A model generated the notes under the pieces. The model saw only the letters and a program-made list of their open reading frames with translations. It had not been told where the DNA came from and made no database searches. From Pseudoscleropodium purum (Eukaryota > Streptophyta > Bryopsida > Hypnales > Brachytheciaceae): a stretch of DNA of 64,000 nucleotides. Every line of letters begins with the position of its first letter. The stretch's first letter is position 1. The stretch is taken from NCBI GenBank assembly GCA_963969395.1, contig OZ017795.1, positions 41,707,063 to 41,771,062 on the forward strand. Reading direction: 5' to 3'. The translations under genes and the position numbers were made by a program. Positions 13,256 through 24,915 of the stretch are shown here, piece by piece.

Positions 13256-16200
13256 TCTTGCAATTTTTTGTTTTTTCAGTCAATTTGTCTTTTATAGTGT
13301 AAACAGAGACAATTTGTTAGTACAGTTTCACATTATGTAGAAAAAGATAGACAAATTGACTTTAGATTTTGAAGGATGTAATAGGCAAGATATGAAGTAG
13401 GACAAGTTGTCTTGGAAGCGGTTCCAATTTGTGGTTTGGTACCGCTTGAGACAGTATAGTCTTGAACAATTTGTCTTTCTTCTCCCCCACTCTCTCGGTC
13501 TTCAGTAGCATACTTTTATAAACAATTTGTTTGTTTCAGCACAGGATGTGCTTTGTTAATATAATTTTGTAAACATTTGTCTTTGTGCTCATTCACTTGA
13601 GTCTCTTGTATTTCCAGTGATTGGAATATTGTTGTGGAGATTGTGAATTTTGAGAGAGACAATTTGTTGTTAAAAGGAAAGTCCAGGTGGACTACTTTGT
13701 GAGAGTTTGAATTGGGCATTATATTGTTGTGTGAAATTTGTATCCAGTGATTGGATTTCTTGATTGTGAATTTGTGTATGAATGGTGTAATTGTAATTGT
13801 GAATTTTTCAATGATTGGAATGACTGAGTTGTTTTAAACAAATTGTTTGAGGCTCAATAGTAGCGATGGGGGAAAATTGTATTTCTTGTATGTGTAATCT
13901 TAAAACAAATTGTCAAGTTGTTGAGTGAATTCTCAGTGAATGGATCTAAGTCGTCATATCAATAATCCAGTGAGAATTTAGAGAACAATTTGTCTGAGTG
14001 AATATGTGAGTGAATTAATACTGATGCGGACAGAGAAAGAATCGCAAGACAATTTGTTTGGAGGCAACAGCGATGGCAAATGAATGGAGCGGCAGTCCAG
14101 ATCAAGTACAAAACAACTTGTTCATCGAGTCTCCTGTTTGGTAAATGGTAATGTAGATTCTGACAAATTGTTTGTAAATTGATTGAATATGTAGTGATCA
14201 ATTTGTTGGTTAATTGAAATCAATAGAATGATTTTAATTAATTTATTATAAAAAAAAAACTGAAGTGAGGAAATTAAGAATCGCTTTAATTAATAATTAT
14301 TATATTTTTGATTATGAATTATTAATTTAAAAATTCCTAAACGGCAATTTGTATGACACAATGCAATTGAATAATTTATTCAAAACTGTTTTGATAATGT
14401 AACATGTCAATGTGAAACAAATTGTTGAATGTTTGTTTTGATGCAAAATAATTTTATCTTTGACGAATTGTCGATAAAATTAAATTGTTATTGGAATATG
14501 AATGAAAATTAAAATTATTATGAATAAATGAACTATTGAATTGAACATGAACTGTAGTCTTGTGAATTTTTCAATTTTGGACAATTTGCTGTGAATAGTC
14601 TGAATAGAGACAAATTGACAAAGAATTCACACAATAGAGTAGAAATATAGACAAATTGCCAGATTAGAAAGGATGTAGAAAGAAAGAAACGTAAAAGTTT
14701 TGAGATGGTAAAAGACAAGTTGACTCTACACTTTGGTTTTGAATAGTTGTCTTTAGTTTTTGGCATATAGGCAGGCAATTTGTCATTTTTGTCTCTCTCA
14801 CTTTCTCGGTTATCAAATAGCTTTTGTAAATTGTCTCGTTTTTTTTTCATGTACTTTGGAACTTCATAATAATATAATATTCCTTGTAAACAATTTGTCT
14901 ATAAGCTTTGAATTTAGATCCAGTGATTGGACTAAATCGGGCAATTTATAAATTACATTCAAGATCCAGTGATTGGATCCTCTGAATTGTAAATCAATTT
15001 AACAAATTGTCTTGAGTATCCAGTGATTGGATCTCTTCATTTGTTTGTGACAAATTGTATGTTTGGTGGATTGTTTTGGTTGTGTAAAATTATAAAATTG
15101 ACAATTTGTATGTTTTGCTCCAGTGAGTGGACAACAATACTTAGCAATTTGTCAAATATTGAACTGATTCTGTGACTGGTCTGAATTGTGGTGTTTGTTT
15201 TCAGTGTGTGTTTGATTTCTTGGTGTAAGTTGTGTGTAGATTTATTGTGATGAAATCGTGGTTGTTTGAAGGAATTATGCGACAAATTGTCTGTATTTAA
15301 TTGTGCACTGATTAAGTTGTGTTTGTATGAATTCGTGGGAATTGTATAATGGTGGATTCATGTTTAGACAAGTTGACTGGTTTAGTGTTGTATCATGAAT
15401 GTATGAGTCGAATTGTCAATGTATTACTGTGAGTAAATGAATAACAATTTATAGGGGTTAGAAGACAATTTGTCTGTGTGACTGTCGTAAATCAAACGAA
15501 GCAGACGATTTGTCAATTAGTTGATAATGCGGATGCTGTGGAGTTGGCGTGCAGACAAAGACAATTTGCCGGAACCAGTGATGCGGGACAACTAATTACA
15601 GATAAGTTCCTGAAGTATTTTAATTTGTACTTTTGACCAATTGTCTTGTTAAGTTTATTTATAATCTTTGTGTTGTTTGGACTGCTTCAATTCTATGAAT
15701 TATGTAGAAAACTGGTGTATCAGAGTTTTAGTATATGGCTGTGAGAAGACAAATTGTCAAGTCATAACGGTAATCATAATAAAGAATTAGAAGAAATTAG
15801 AGACAAATTGTCTAAAGGATTTCAACAATGAATTTGACCAGTGGTGTATGTTATATATATATAATTTAAATTGATGTGTGTAAAAATTGGGAGATTAAGG
15901 AATTGGATGCTGGAAGAACGGATCCAGGTATGACAATTTGACTTATTTTTATGCTGGTGATGTATGAAGTCAAATTGTCCTGAATATGTGTATGTGTGAT
16001 TGAATCAGAAGTTATGTGTGGATAGACCAGTTGTCCAAAATAGAATTAAGTTAATTTATTTTATGATTGAATTTCTGAAATGATAATACAGTCAATAGAA
16101 TAGAAGCAAATTGTCTGAATTCTTGGTTGTTAGTGTGGTTAACAACCGGGTCTCTAACTGACAATTTGTCTTGGGCCAGTTGATGTTGTTGAATGTAGTA

Positions 16201-16509
16201 CAATCACAGTAGGCTTGTGTTAAAGACAATTTGCCGTAGTATTCAGATTTCACTGCAGACAGTGTATAGGCAAATTGTTCTTATCAATTTAATTATTGAA
16301 AAAAAGTATTGTGCTGGAATGAGTAGAAGCAATAAATATGTGGTGGAACAAATTGACTGAGTAATGGATGGAGTATACTGTGTGACAAATAGTTTTTGTT
16401 GATAGTTAGGTCAAAATGCAAGAGCAGTTGTGATTATCAAAATGTTGTGGTTATATGGATGGTGTGTTGGATAAATTACCTTGTTGTTGTTGATGTTGTA
16501 AATTGTATT

Positions 16510-16654
16510 GCATCACACATTCATTCCCATTGCATGAGATAGAGACAATTTGTTGTAGAGGACTGGGACTTTGTGATACTCATTTAACTTAGTAATTTGG
16601 CTAGCTAAGTAGTGATTGGACAAATTGTTTTGGTAAAAAGCTTCACGGTAATTA

Positions 16655-16751
<97 letters not shown>

Positions 16752-17102
16752 ATGTGTATATGTGAATTGTTGCATTTAAAAGTCTAGATCATGCATGACA
16801 AATTGCTCTTATAAACCTGCCAAATTGTCTTGAAAATACCCCTAGAATACTAGGCAGGACCGGGACAGCACTCATGCGTCCATAGCATTATTTAACGGAC
16901 AGGCTACCAAATTCATCCTTGGGATATAAGAGTGTTTTACAATTGATTTCGATAGTAAAATTGTTGAGTAAATCCCATAACAATTTAGCTTACAAGTGAC
17001 TTCTAGCTGCAAAACATTAGACTATTTGACCATTCCCTTTGATTTTAGGACCCTTATACTTAGTCCTGGGTTTTGGGAAATAGACAAAATCTAGACTACA
17101 TG
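16510..17102 (+). repeat. Tandem duplication, copy 1
   Basis: Aligns with 17448-18582 along its length, from GCATCACACATTCATTCCC to the shared AAATCTAGA end. It contains an AT microsatellite that the second copy lacks. It gives the uninterrupted target (TAGAGGACTGGGACT) for the transposon inserted in copy 2. Confidence 0.8.
16659..16746 (+). repeat. (AT)n microsatellite
   Basis: A perfect alternating AT run of almost 90 bp inside copy 1 of the tandem duplication. Copy 2 has only TATATATTATATATAAA at this place. Confidence 0.95.
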
Positions 17103-17447
17103 AACTGTCTTTTTGAAATATGTAGAAAAATTATACAAGTTGATATGAAAGAGTTTTCTTGTGTTGTGATGAGACAATTTGTTCACTACTTGTGTTGACA
17201 TTGTAAATTAATAAAATAATATAAATTGGAATTTATAATCTGTTAATAAATTAATTGTCAAAAGCCGCAAGAGGCTGAGTAGTGTAGTGACAATTTGTTT
17301 AATCGAAATCTACCATTGAAGACAATTTGCCTTGACTGTGGAATGAAGGACAACTATGGACCAGTACTTCATGGAAATTAGTCAGAGATGAATTGTTTGG
17401 TTTTGACAAGTTGTGATAATGTGCAGAGAAGCTGGAAGTTGAAATTG

Positions 17448-18582
17448 CATTACACACTCATTCCCCTTGCATTAGATAGAGACAATTTGTTGTAGAGGAC
17501 TGCAGGATTGACACGATGTCCAGACGCGGACGCTGTGTTCGCAGCGTCCGTTGACATTCGCGGTCCCGGCGGACGCAGCGTCCGCCTGTCCCCTGTCCGT
17601 ACCGTCCGTCTGTCCGCCCGATTACGGCCGTCCGATCGACACGCGGATTGATCTAGTCCGCACGATCTGGGCGTCCGCCTTGGGCCATCCGCCCCGCCTG
17701 TTCGCCCCGCCCCGCCCGTCCGCTTTCCGACGGCGGTCGGGACGCTGCGTCCGGACCAAGGTTGACGAATCTCAACGTCCGCCCCAAAATAGTGTCCGTT
17801 TTCCGGACGTCCGGACGCAAGCAAACGCAGCGTCTCGACCGCCGTCGGAAAGCAGACGGGGTGGACGCCCAGATCGTGTGGACCAGATCAGTCCACGCGT
17901 CGATCAGACGGCCGTAATCGGACGGATGGTGCGGACGGGCGGATAGGCGGACGGGGGACAGGCGGATGCTGCGTCCGCTAGGACCGCGAATGTCAGCGGA
18001 CGCTGCGGACACAACGTCCGCATCCGGACGTCGTGTCAACCCTGGTCCGGACGTTCGGAAAACGGACGCTATTTTGGGGCGGACGTTGAGATTCGTCAAC
18101 CCTGGAGGACTGGGACTGTTTTGATACTCATATAAAATTAGTAATTTGGCTAGCTAAGTAGTGACTGGACAAATTGTTATGGTAAAAAACTTCATGGTAA
18201 TTAAAGAACCTATATATTATATATAAATGTATATGCAAATTGTTGCACTTAAAAGTCTAGATCATGCATGACAAATTGTTGAATAACCTGACAAATTGTC
18301 TTTGAAATACCCTTAGAACACTAGGCAGGACTGAGACAGCAATCATGCGTCCAATAGCATTATTTAGTGGACTAGCCAACAAATTATTCCTTTGGGTATA
18401 AGAGTGTATAAGATAAATTGTTTATTAAGAATTATATGATATTTCATATTAAATTTCTTTTTAGTCTAGAAAACAAGTGACTTTAGCTACAATACGTTAG
18501 ACTATTTGACCATTCCCAAAATTTCAAGAACCTCTATACTATTTCCCTGGGTTTTGTGAGATGGCGAAATCTAGATCACAGG
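17448..18582 (+). repeat. Tandem duplication, copy 2, interrupted by a hAT element
   Basis: The second copy of 16510-17102, split after TAGAGGACTG by the GC-rich element at 17503-18104. Without the element and one target duplication it is about 525 bp long, the difference from copy 1 being mostly the AT run. Confidence 0.8.
17503..18104. mobile_element. GC-rich non-autonomous hAT element 1 (602 bp)
   Basis: The ends are inverted repeats, CAGGATTGAC on the left and GTCAACCCTG on the right, and the flanks carry a perfect 8-bp duplication, GAGGACTG (17495-17502 and 18105-18112). An 8-bp duplication and CAGGG-type ends are diagnostic for hAT. The undisturbed target is present in the neighbouring duplication copy. 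The interior is very GC-rich with repeated GGACG/CGTCC strings, has no transposase, and is itself folded: an internal GGTTGACGAATCTCAACGTC (from about 17761) is inverted at the right end. It looks like two family members joined. Long open frames here are by-products of GC content. Confidence 0.9.
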
Positions 18583-18665
18583 GTCCAAAGAGGCGACTGT
18601 AGGTCTCTGGAAGGTGAACTTAGGTCCTTTGGAGTGACTGCAAATGCAGAATGGGTGACTATGGA
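18582..18665 (+). repeat. GC-rich degenerate repeat array 3
   Basis: Three or four diverged units (AGGCGACTGTAGGTC, GGAGTGACTGCAAAT, GGGTGACTATGGATT). It starts where the tandem duplication ends and lies downstream of the minus-strand gene remnant at 19606-21058. Confidence 0.5.
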
Positions 18666-19605
18666 TTCCTACATTTAACACATCTAATAATGTAATGGTA
18701 TGTTTTTGAACTCTACCATTATTGGAATAACTTCCAATTTAGTGAAATTCTATAATCTAAAAACGAGTACACTAGTACTACTTTTGGCATTTCAAATAAA
18801 TTAACTATTGTATACGTGAAAGTCATAGGCCTTTGTTGAGCTTTTAGAAATTTGATTTACCTTAGTTACAAAGACAATCATTTTATATGTTGTATCAATT
18901 ATTTTATAATTAAAATGTCAAATCTAAAAAAATAAGGTGGCCATCAAAAAATTTTGAGGTTACAAGGCATTGTATGGATAATCCTATAAATCTATGGTTT
19001 CTCAAAATGCATTTCTAATGTCATTTTCTTCAAAAGATCTAGTATATTTGAGGTTCATCTTGAATACTTGCTTTCATACAATCACCATATATGCCCAAAA
19101 ATTGTATCTTTGCAATTAACATTAAAGCCTTTCAAATATAGGGAAGTGCCTTGGCATGTTTTTAATAGAATAACTGGATTTAGAGCATTTCAAATTATTT
19201 TACTCAAATATTGAGGGACTTTTAGGGCTCCATATTACTCAAAAATCTCATATAATAAAATAGACACAAATTCATAAACACAGTAATGACGTGAATCACG
19301 TAATTCATAGGAAAATACATTTTTATTCATGAAAGAGCAATATAGATTTCACATATTTTTTTATAAGGTCCAAAATTCTTACAAAACTTTTCATATATAT
19401 ACGTATAGATAATAACATAGTCATACAAAAATCTACCACCCTAATACAACAACATCCACATAGACCTTGTTTGCGGCATTTTTCATTGCTTATTCATTCA
19501 CCTTTTCCTCCAAGGCCTTCCCCTCCTAAAGAATGTTTCTGCGAGCAGTCGCAATGAACTACTTATTCTTGATCAACCAAGTCTTGAACAATTTATTAAA
19601 TGAAA
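18666..19605. other. AT-rich spacer
   Basis: No gene or clear repeat is visible. It lies between array 3 and the end of the decayed gene to its right. Confidence 0.4.
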
Positions 19606-21058
19606 TTATGAAATGTATTGCTTCTTTCGTGCAATGCTCTTTTTATATTCGTATTCTAATCTCTTCAAAGAAGCAAATTTTTTTTTCAATTTAGCTAATT
19701 TTGATGGAGATGTTTGATGTTGCCCATCCACATACGCTGCATCCAACTCCAAAGTCTTGGCAAAGGGGCCTTTGTCCTTCATGGAATGGAGGTGAGTCAA
19801 CCTAGATTGTGCTATCTTCAAACTTCTCCTTTTGTCATTGCCCTGATTCTCTTCCATCCTACACTCTTCCATTATTTTGTGTAGTTCTTTCCCTCTAACT
19901 TGCTTAGGATTGGAACTCAATCCTCCATCTTGCCCCTTATTGAACTTTAGTTAGAACTCTTCCAACTTTGCCATCTCTTTTTGTTGAACAACTAAACGAG
20001 TGTGGCCCACATCTATTAGTTCTTCTAGAATGCATATGTTATCAAACTCAATATCCTTTGTAGTCTTGTCCAGGAGAATCTGACACTCTATTTCATTTTC
20101 TTCAATTTAAACAAGAAGATCCTTCAACTCTACCTTGTAAGATTTTTCATTGCGTTCTTAGTACCTTTAGGGGGGACAAATTCATTTGCTTCTTCCCAAT
20201 CATGTACATCTTCCCAGTTGTATACATCTTTCCAATCATCATCATCATCCTCACAAGGCATTAACATTAAAAGCGGCATGGGCTCCATTTCAATCTCACC
20301 ATCTAATATATCCTCAGATATTTTTTTCAAGCGTGCAAACATATGTTGCACCACTTCATTTGCTTTAGGATGAGAGACATGCATTTGTTTCATGGATGCA
20401 AGAGGCTCCACGTCCATTGCTATGTCCTCTTCTACATTCCCCCCTTCAAATACTACCAATGCCGTATTTTTGTCCACTGGTGTTTCTTCCACTGGGGATA
20501 CGAGATCTAGTGTATCCTCTTCCATCAACTCATTAGAGCTTGACCAATTGTAGTCTTCATTTGCTACTCTTTCTACAACGTGGTTCTTAGGTCCCAATCC
20601 ATCTTATAGATTATTTGAAAAGCCTACCCTTAAAATGTCTTTGGTAGTTGGTATGATCAACTTCTTTGAGGCCTTCATGCTACACCAATGCACCATTTGT
20701 TCCAACTCCAATTTTGCATAGACCATTTGGCAAATGTCCAATGAGACTTTACTCTGTGGTACTTTATTCATTTGGTACAACACTCAGTACACTTCGATAC
20801 ATTGTTGTACAAATGCATCATTCTTTCAGTAATGAGGATTTGCGAGGTTTTGATTCAAATGAATCTTGTGGCGATGGTGAGGGAAAAGTTTATCAATGTG
20901 GCACCATCCCACATATGTGTTGCAAATCGGCAAAGTCCAGTCTCCTTCTATAGTACGCCATCTTTGAAATGCCTTGGCCACAGGGTCAAGTAGGATGCAT
21001 CGATTTCTGTCGTGGCATCTCCTTTCTTCTTTGTCTTCTTCATGTTCCTGGCCATCAT
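19606..21058 (-). pseudogene. Decayed gene of unknown family, YVxWCxIxKLFP type (copy 1)
   Basis: Read from right to left, it starts near 21058 with a Lys-rich segment (ARNMKKTKKKGD). In another frame near 20850-20970 it has a tract containing YVGWCHIDKLFPHHRH. A long acidic stretch follows (20130-20597, with a DDDDD run and WKDVYNWEDVHDWEE), then a Lys/Glu-rich, probably coiled-coil end (19606-19920). Several stops and frameshifts interrupt it. The YVGWCHIDKLFPHHRH tract matches YVDWCYISKLFPLYRH in the plus-strand remnant at 26960-28590, so the two are members of one family. GC-rich repeat arrays lie upstream (21408-21662) and downstream (18582-18665). I do not recognise the family; a transposon-borne accessory protein is the most likely guess. 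Confidence 0.55.
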
Positions 21059-21407
21059 AGGGAGATTACGATGGAAATAGACTACTCTAAAATCTAACAA
21101 AGGACTACACTAGACTAAAGGTGAATCTGGAATCCTTTATTAAGTAGCAATATGTTCACACGTGCCCTAAATTCAATTAAAGCAATTACAAAACCATGCT
21201 CTTTTGCATTACCAATATGCAAACAAGTGTATTTTACACAAGAACTAAATGTCTACAGTGAGTATGGATACATAAAACGTGATGCAAGGGTTCAAGGCCC
21301 AAAGTTCTAGCACACAAGCATGCATCGAGACGCTTCAAGGTAGATGGAAGATAGAGCGCAGTGCTAGATTTGCCTTCTTCAATATCCAAAGCTAGTTTTA
21401 GTACCCG
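21059..21407. other. Upstream spacer of decayed gene
   Basis: AT-rich, without a gene. It lies between the start of the minus-strand remnant and array 4, so any promoter of that gene would have been here. Confidence 0.35.
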
Positions 21408-21662
21408 AGGTCATCCTGGGCAAGTGCACATAGAGGCGCGTGCGGATAAGGGTGACTGTAGGGACGAATGGGGCGACCACAAGACGGAATTAGGCAACCG
21501 CAAGTACAAATGGGGCAACTATGGGTCCTAGGATTTAGGAAGTGTATTTGGTACACCTTGAATTGGGGCACATGTGGATAAGGCAATTGCAGGTGAAAAA
21601 AGAACATTTCAAATATGCCCCCCCCCAAAAAAAAATGGGAGGGTGACTGTGGGTCACAAGAC
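21408..21662 (+). repeat. GC-rich degenerate repeat array 4
   Basis: About ten units related to GGGGCGACCACAAGACG, AGGCAACCGCAAGTAC and GGGGCAACTATGGGTCC. It lies upstream of the minus-strand remnant at 19606-21058. Confidence 0.65.
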
Positions 21663-21785
21663 TGTGGCAAAAGTCATTTTTGAATTTGCCTCCATATATT
21701 GTACATAAGAGGGAATCCATTTGAATTCAAACTTAGAGCTTTCCAATTCTCCCACCAATATTATACAATTAATTATAATTATTAA

Positions 21786-22165
21786 TTCATGCAACAAGTG
21801 AGGTGTTTATATTTCTTAGGGGAAAAAATGATATATTAAAAGGGGAGAAAATTACATTCAAGGTGGCCTTCCTCTAATTCATTGGATTTCCAATTCAAAC
21901 ATCTTACTAGTCATCTCTAATTCTTCATAAATCATTTCCAATTTAGGAATGAGAGAGAAGACATTTGATTTTCATTTTATCCCTTCCACTAAAATGTAGA
22001 AAAACAATTAATTCATGGAACAAGTGAAGAGTTTATATTTTTTAGGGAAAAAAAAGGATATATTAAAAGGGGAGAAAATCATATTCAAGGTGGCCCTTCT
22101 CTAATTCATTGAATTTTCAATTCAAACATCTTACTAGTCATCTCCAATTCTTGATAAATATAACT
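21786..22165 (+). repeat. Direct duplication, units offset by about 228 bp
   Basis: Sequence at 21786-21935 recurs at about 22015-22163 with few changes (GATATATTAAAAGGGGAGAA and CAAACATCTTACTAGTCATC in both). Non-coding. Confidence 0.75.
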
Positions 22166-22559
22166 TTTGAAAAAAATTAGCTTTTCATTTGAATATGGCA
22201 TGTTTACCAATGTAGGGTTTAAGGTGGGATCTTTGAGTAGTTTACATTTATAGTGAAAGTATTCTCATTGAAATACATTAACAACTACAAATATGATATA
22301 AGAAGAAATTTAAATATATAGGGGATTCATCCACAAAAATATAGAAAACAAAAGTTTTTCCATTAAGGTTAGAGTATAGGATATAGAATATAGGGTATAG
22401 AGTTTAGGAAGATCTTTAACAATTTACTATGCTAAGATTTAATATATTGTTGATACAATACTACCTAACTATTCATTGACATTGGAGATTTAATGGAACA
22501 TCACATTCCATAAATGTAAGATTCAATTTGAGTTGGTGGAGATTTGACCTTACTATCTC
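22166..22559. other. AT-rich spacer
   Basis: Low-complexity AGGATATAGAATATAGGG runs near 22377-22405 and no gene. Confidence 0.4.
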
Positions 22560-23262
22560 CCTTGCCTTTTGGGACAACCACAAGTCTGGGGCAAGCATTG
22601 GTTTGGGGCGACTGCGGTTAGGAAGGGTGAACTAGGGTTCTTAGTCCCAATTTCTTAGCCATTTGAGGCAACCATGGGTCTAGGTGAGTGTAGGTTTGGG
22701 GCAACCACGGGTCGAAAAGGACAAACCAGGGTTCTTAGTTCCAAATTCTTGGCCTTCTTGGGCGACCACGGGCTTGGGGCGAGCATAGGTTTGAGGCGAC
22801 CACAGGTCGAGAAGGGTGAACCAAGGTTCTTAGTCCCAATTTCTTGGCCATTTGGGGGAGATTACAAGTTGGGGGTGAGTGTAGGTTTGAGGCGACCATG
22901 GATCTAGGGCAAGTATAAGTTTAGGGCGACCGTGGGTCGAGAAGGGTTGGTTTTTCTGAGGCCCAAACTCTTGGCTATTTGGAGTGACTGCATGTATGGG
23001 CGAGTGTAAGTTTGAAGCGACTACAGGTTGGAAAGAGTTGGTTTTTTTGAGGCCCAAACTCTTGGCCATTTGGGGCGATTGTGAGCTTGGGTGAGTGTAA
23101 GTTTGGGATGACTGCAAGTTGGGAAGGACTCAACTTAAAAGTTGACTACTAAAAATTAAGGGGATTTGTACTTGCGATTGCCCTAAGACCTACGGTTGCC
23201 CCAAAGCTGGATGCGACTTGACTTGCATGCACCCTAGGGCGACTGTGGGTACTTAAGAAGGC
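22560..23262 (+). repeat. GC-rich repeat array 5 with higher-order units
   Basis: The largest array of the GC-rich family. The short core (GGGGCGACCACGGGTCG) is organised in longer units of about 95 bp that also contain GGTTCTTAGTCCCAATTTC and TTGGCCATTTGGGG; the GGTTC anchors at about 22636, 22730 and 22825 show the period. Later units are longer or diverged, and the last part has inverted cores (CTACGGTTGCCCC). It ends about 150 bp before the start of the kinase-like remnant at 23411. Confidence 0.8.
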
Positions 23263-23410
23263 CCACTTATCTAAAGTCACCACTCTAGGCCTTGCGCACT
23301 AGCTTTCATCCACTTCAAAGTGGTTGAATGTGTGCTTGTGGGCCAAGGTGTGAATTATTAGACAGGACTTTTTGCCATTTTCACATTCAAAGTTCTTGGT
23401 AGTGACAACC

Positions 23411-24915
23411 ATGTCTACTCTAAGGAAGTCCATATGGGATAGGGATCTTGATGATTCCCACAAGGTTCCAGGTAGTAATATCTACAAGTGCATCAACGAG
23501 GGGGCCAGTTCTTCAAAGCCAAAGACAGCACACGACAAGGACCCAACCTATTCTCCCCCTCATTATACAACCTTTGCATATCAAATGTGCTTGGAGTAGT
23601 ATGAGGGCAAAACTATACAAATTTTGGAGAACAAGTACTTGAGGCATAAAGGGCTAGGCATCAATGCGTTGAGGGATTTGGAAACTATAATTACAAAGAA
23701 ATGCAGAGAATCCTCCGATTATAGTGACATGGACGAAACATACTTTGACCAATTCCAAAAATGAATTGACAATTGTATTCAAGCATGTATATGCAACTCC
23801 AAAAAATTGATGGGAGAGTTGTACCCTATAGTGCCTAGATTTCTTGAAAGTGATGGATCCAAGGAGTTCTGCAAGTTGATGGAGTGGTGGAAAATAGTAG
23901 CAAAAAGACTTTCTAAAGCTGAATATAGAGGGTATGGGTGTCAAACTGACACTTTGAAGGTTGCATTGTCTCAAAAGAGTAGATCATGTATCTTGTGGAT
24001 CTACTCTACAATAAAGATAGTTCCCCTCACTAGATATGACAATCAAGGTGGGTATAGAAAGGTGCACAAGGTACGCTTTGAAGGGATGAATACAATCGTG
24101 CCAAATGTACAATTTGTTGGAAAAGTGTCAAAGGCCATGAACTTGCTTGCTGCAAGGGTGGAATGGTCTACAGAGGCCTTGGTGTGTTCTTTAAATCACC
24201 CCGCCATCATTAAATTTTTGGCTATCTACGATGATACAATGGACGCATATACATTGTGGTGGAATGGGGATCATTTGCATAAATTAATTGGATTCAACAA
24301 CAAGGTGGTGGCACATGCGGAATGGCATGAAATTAAGTTGGTGAAGGAACTTCAAGACGATTAGAAAAAAGAAATTAGTCTCTATCAAAGGCACAAGGCA
24401 AAGTTGGCATGGGACCTAGTTTATGTGATGAGTCTTGTGCACAATTCAAGGGTACTACACAATGACTTGTACATTATCTTGAATATTCAGACAAGGATAT
24501 CAATATTGTGATTTGTCATTGGGGAATTTCAAGTTGTATTAAGGAAGGAGCTCCTTTGCATTACAGATATCAAACAGAGGCAAAAAGGCAAGGTTTGATG
24601 TCGGGGAAATGGTGAGTGGTTCCAGAGTTGTTCTATCAGTATGGGCCACAAAATTCATCAATAAGTCTAGAAAAGATTCAACCCCAATACCAATATATCA
24701 TCAAACCTAACTCATTCACTATTGGAAAATTGTATCAAGCAATGAAAATTGCTAACATTGTTGAAGTAAATTAGGACATATTCCCCCATCAGGATATTTT
24801 AAGGTACTTTGCAATGAAGTTACGAGAGCTTATTCATCCTAAAGTTGATAAAGGAGCAATATGTATCTAAGTGGTGGATTTGCTCATGGATAAACCATGG
24901 TCCATGAAGCTCCCC
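23411..24915 (+). pseudogene. Decayed protein-kinase-like gene
   Basis: One frame runs from the ATG at 23411 with stops at about 23597, 23762 and 24362; a frameshift near 24490 then moves the rest to another frame. The second half reads like a divergent kinase fold. There is a glycine-rich tract with YDNQGGYRKVHKV, then FVGKVSKA as a possible ATP-lysine strand, EALVCSLNHPAIIKFLAIYD as helix C and the following strand, LHNDLYIILNI in place of the HRDLxxxN catalytic loop, and, after the frameshift, VICHWGIS in place of the DFG strand, followed by VPELFYQYGP, which fits an APE-type segment. The N-terminal half (about 130 residues) is not recognised. Array 5 lies directly upstream. It could be a captured kinase or a transposon accessory gene; as it stands it cannot make a full protein. 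Confidence 0.6.

Larger units (their letters stand above)
13262..18430. repeat. Field of GACAA-N-TTGTC inverted-repeat motifs
   Basis: About 5 kb of non-coding sequence in which CAATTTG or CAAATTG occurs about 48 times by eye, mostly as ACAATTTGT/ACAAATTGT and often as the full inverted repeat GACAA-(A or T)-TTGTC (for example 15282, 15464, 15746, 15802, 16160). Both orientations are used and the spacing is irregular, around one per 100 bp. With this base composition only about one chance copy of the 7-mer would be expected. In the left part a second motif, TCCAGTGATTGGA, recurs (near 13612, 13742, 14916, 14961, 15018). The block contains no reading frame with protein features. It resembles the subterminal protein-binding regions of large plant DNA transposons, but is much longer than usual. 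Confidence 0.8.

Noticed and set aside
17450..18099. Several Arg/Pro-rich open frames on both strands
   Set aside because: They lie in the GC-rich hAT miniature element, where stop codons are rare by composition. The same holds for 28232-28586 and 32531-32849.
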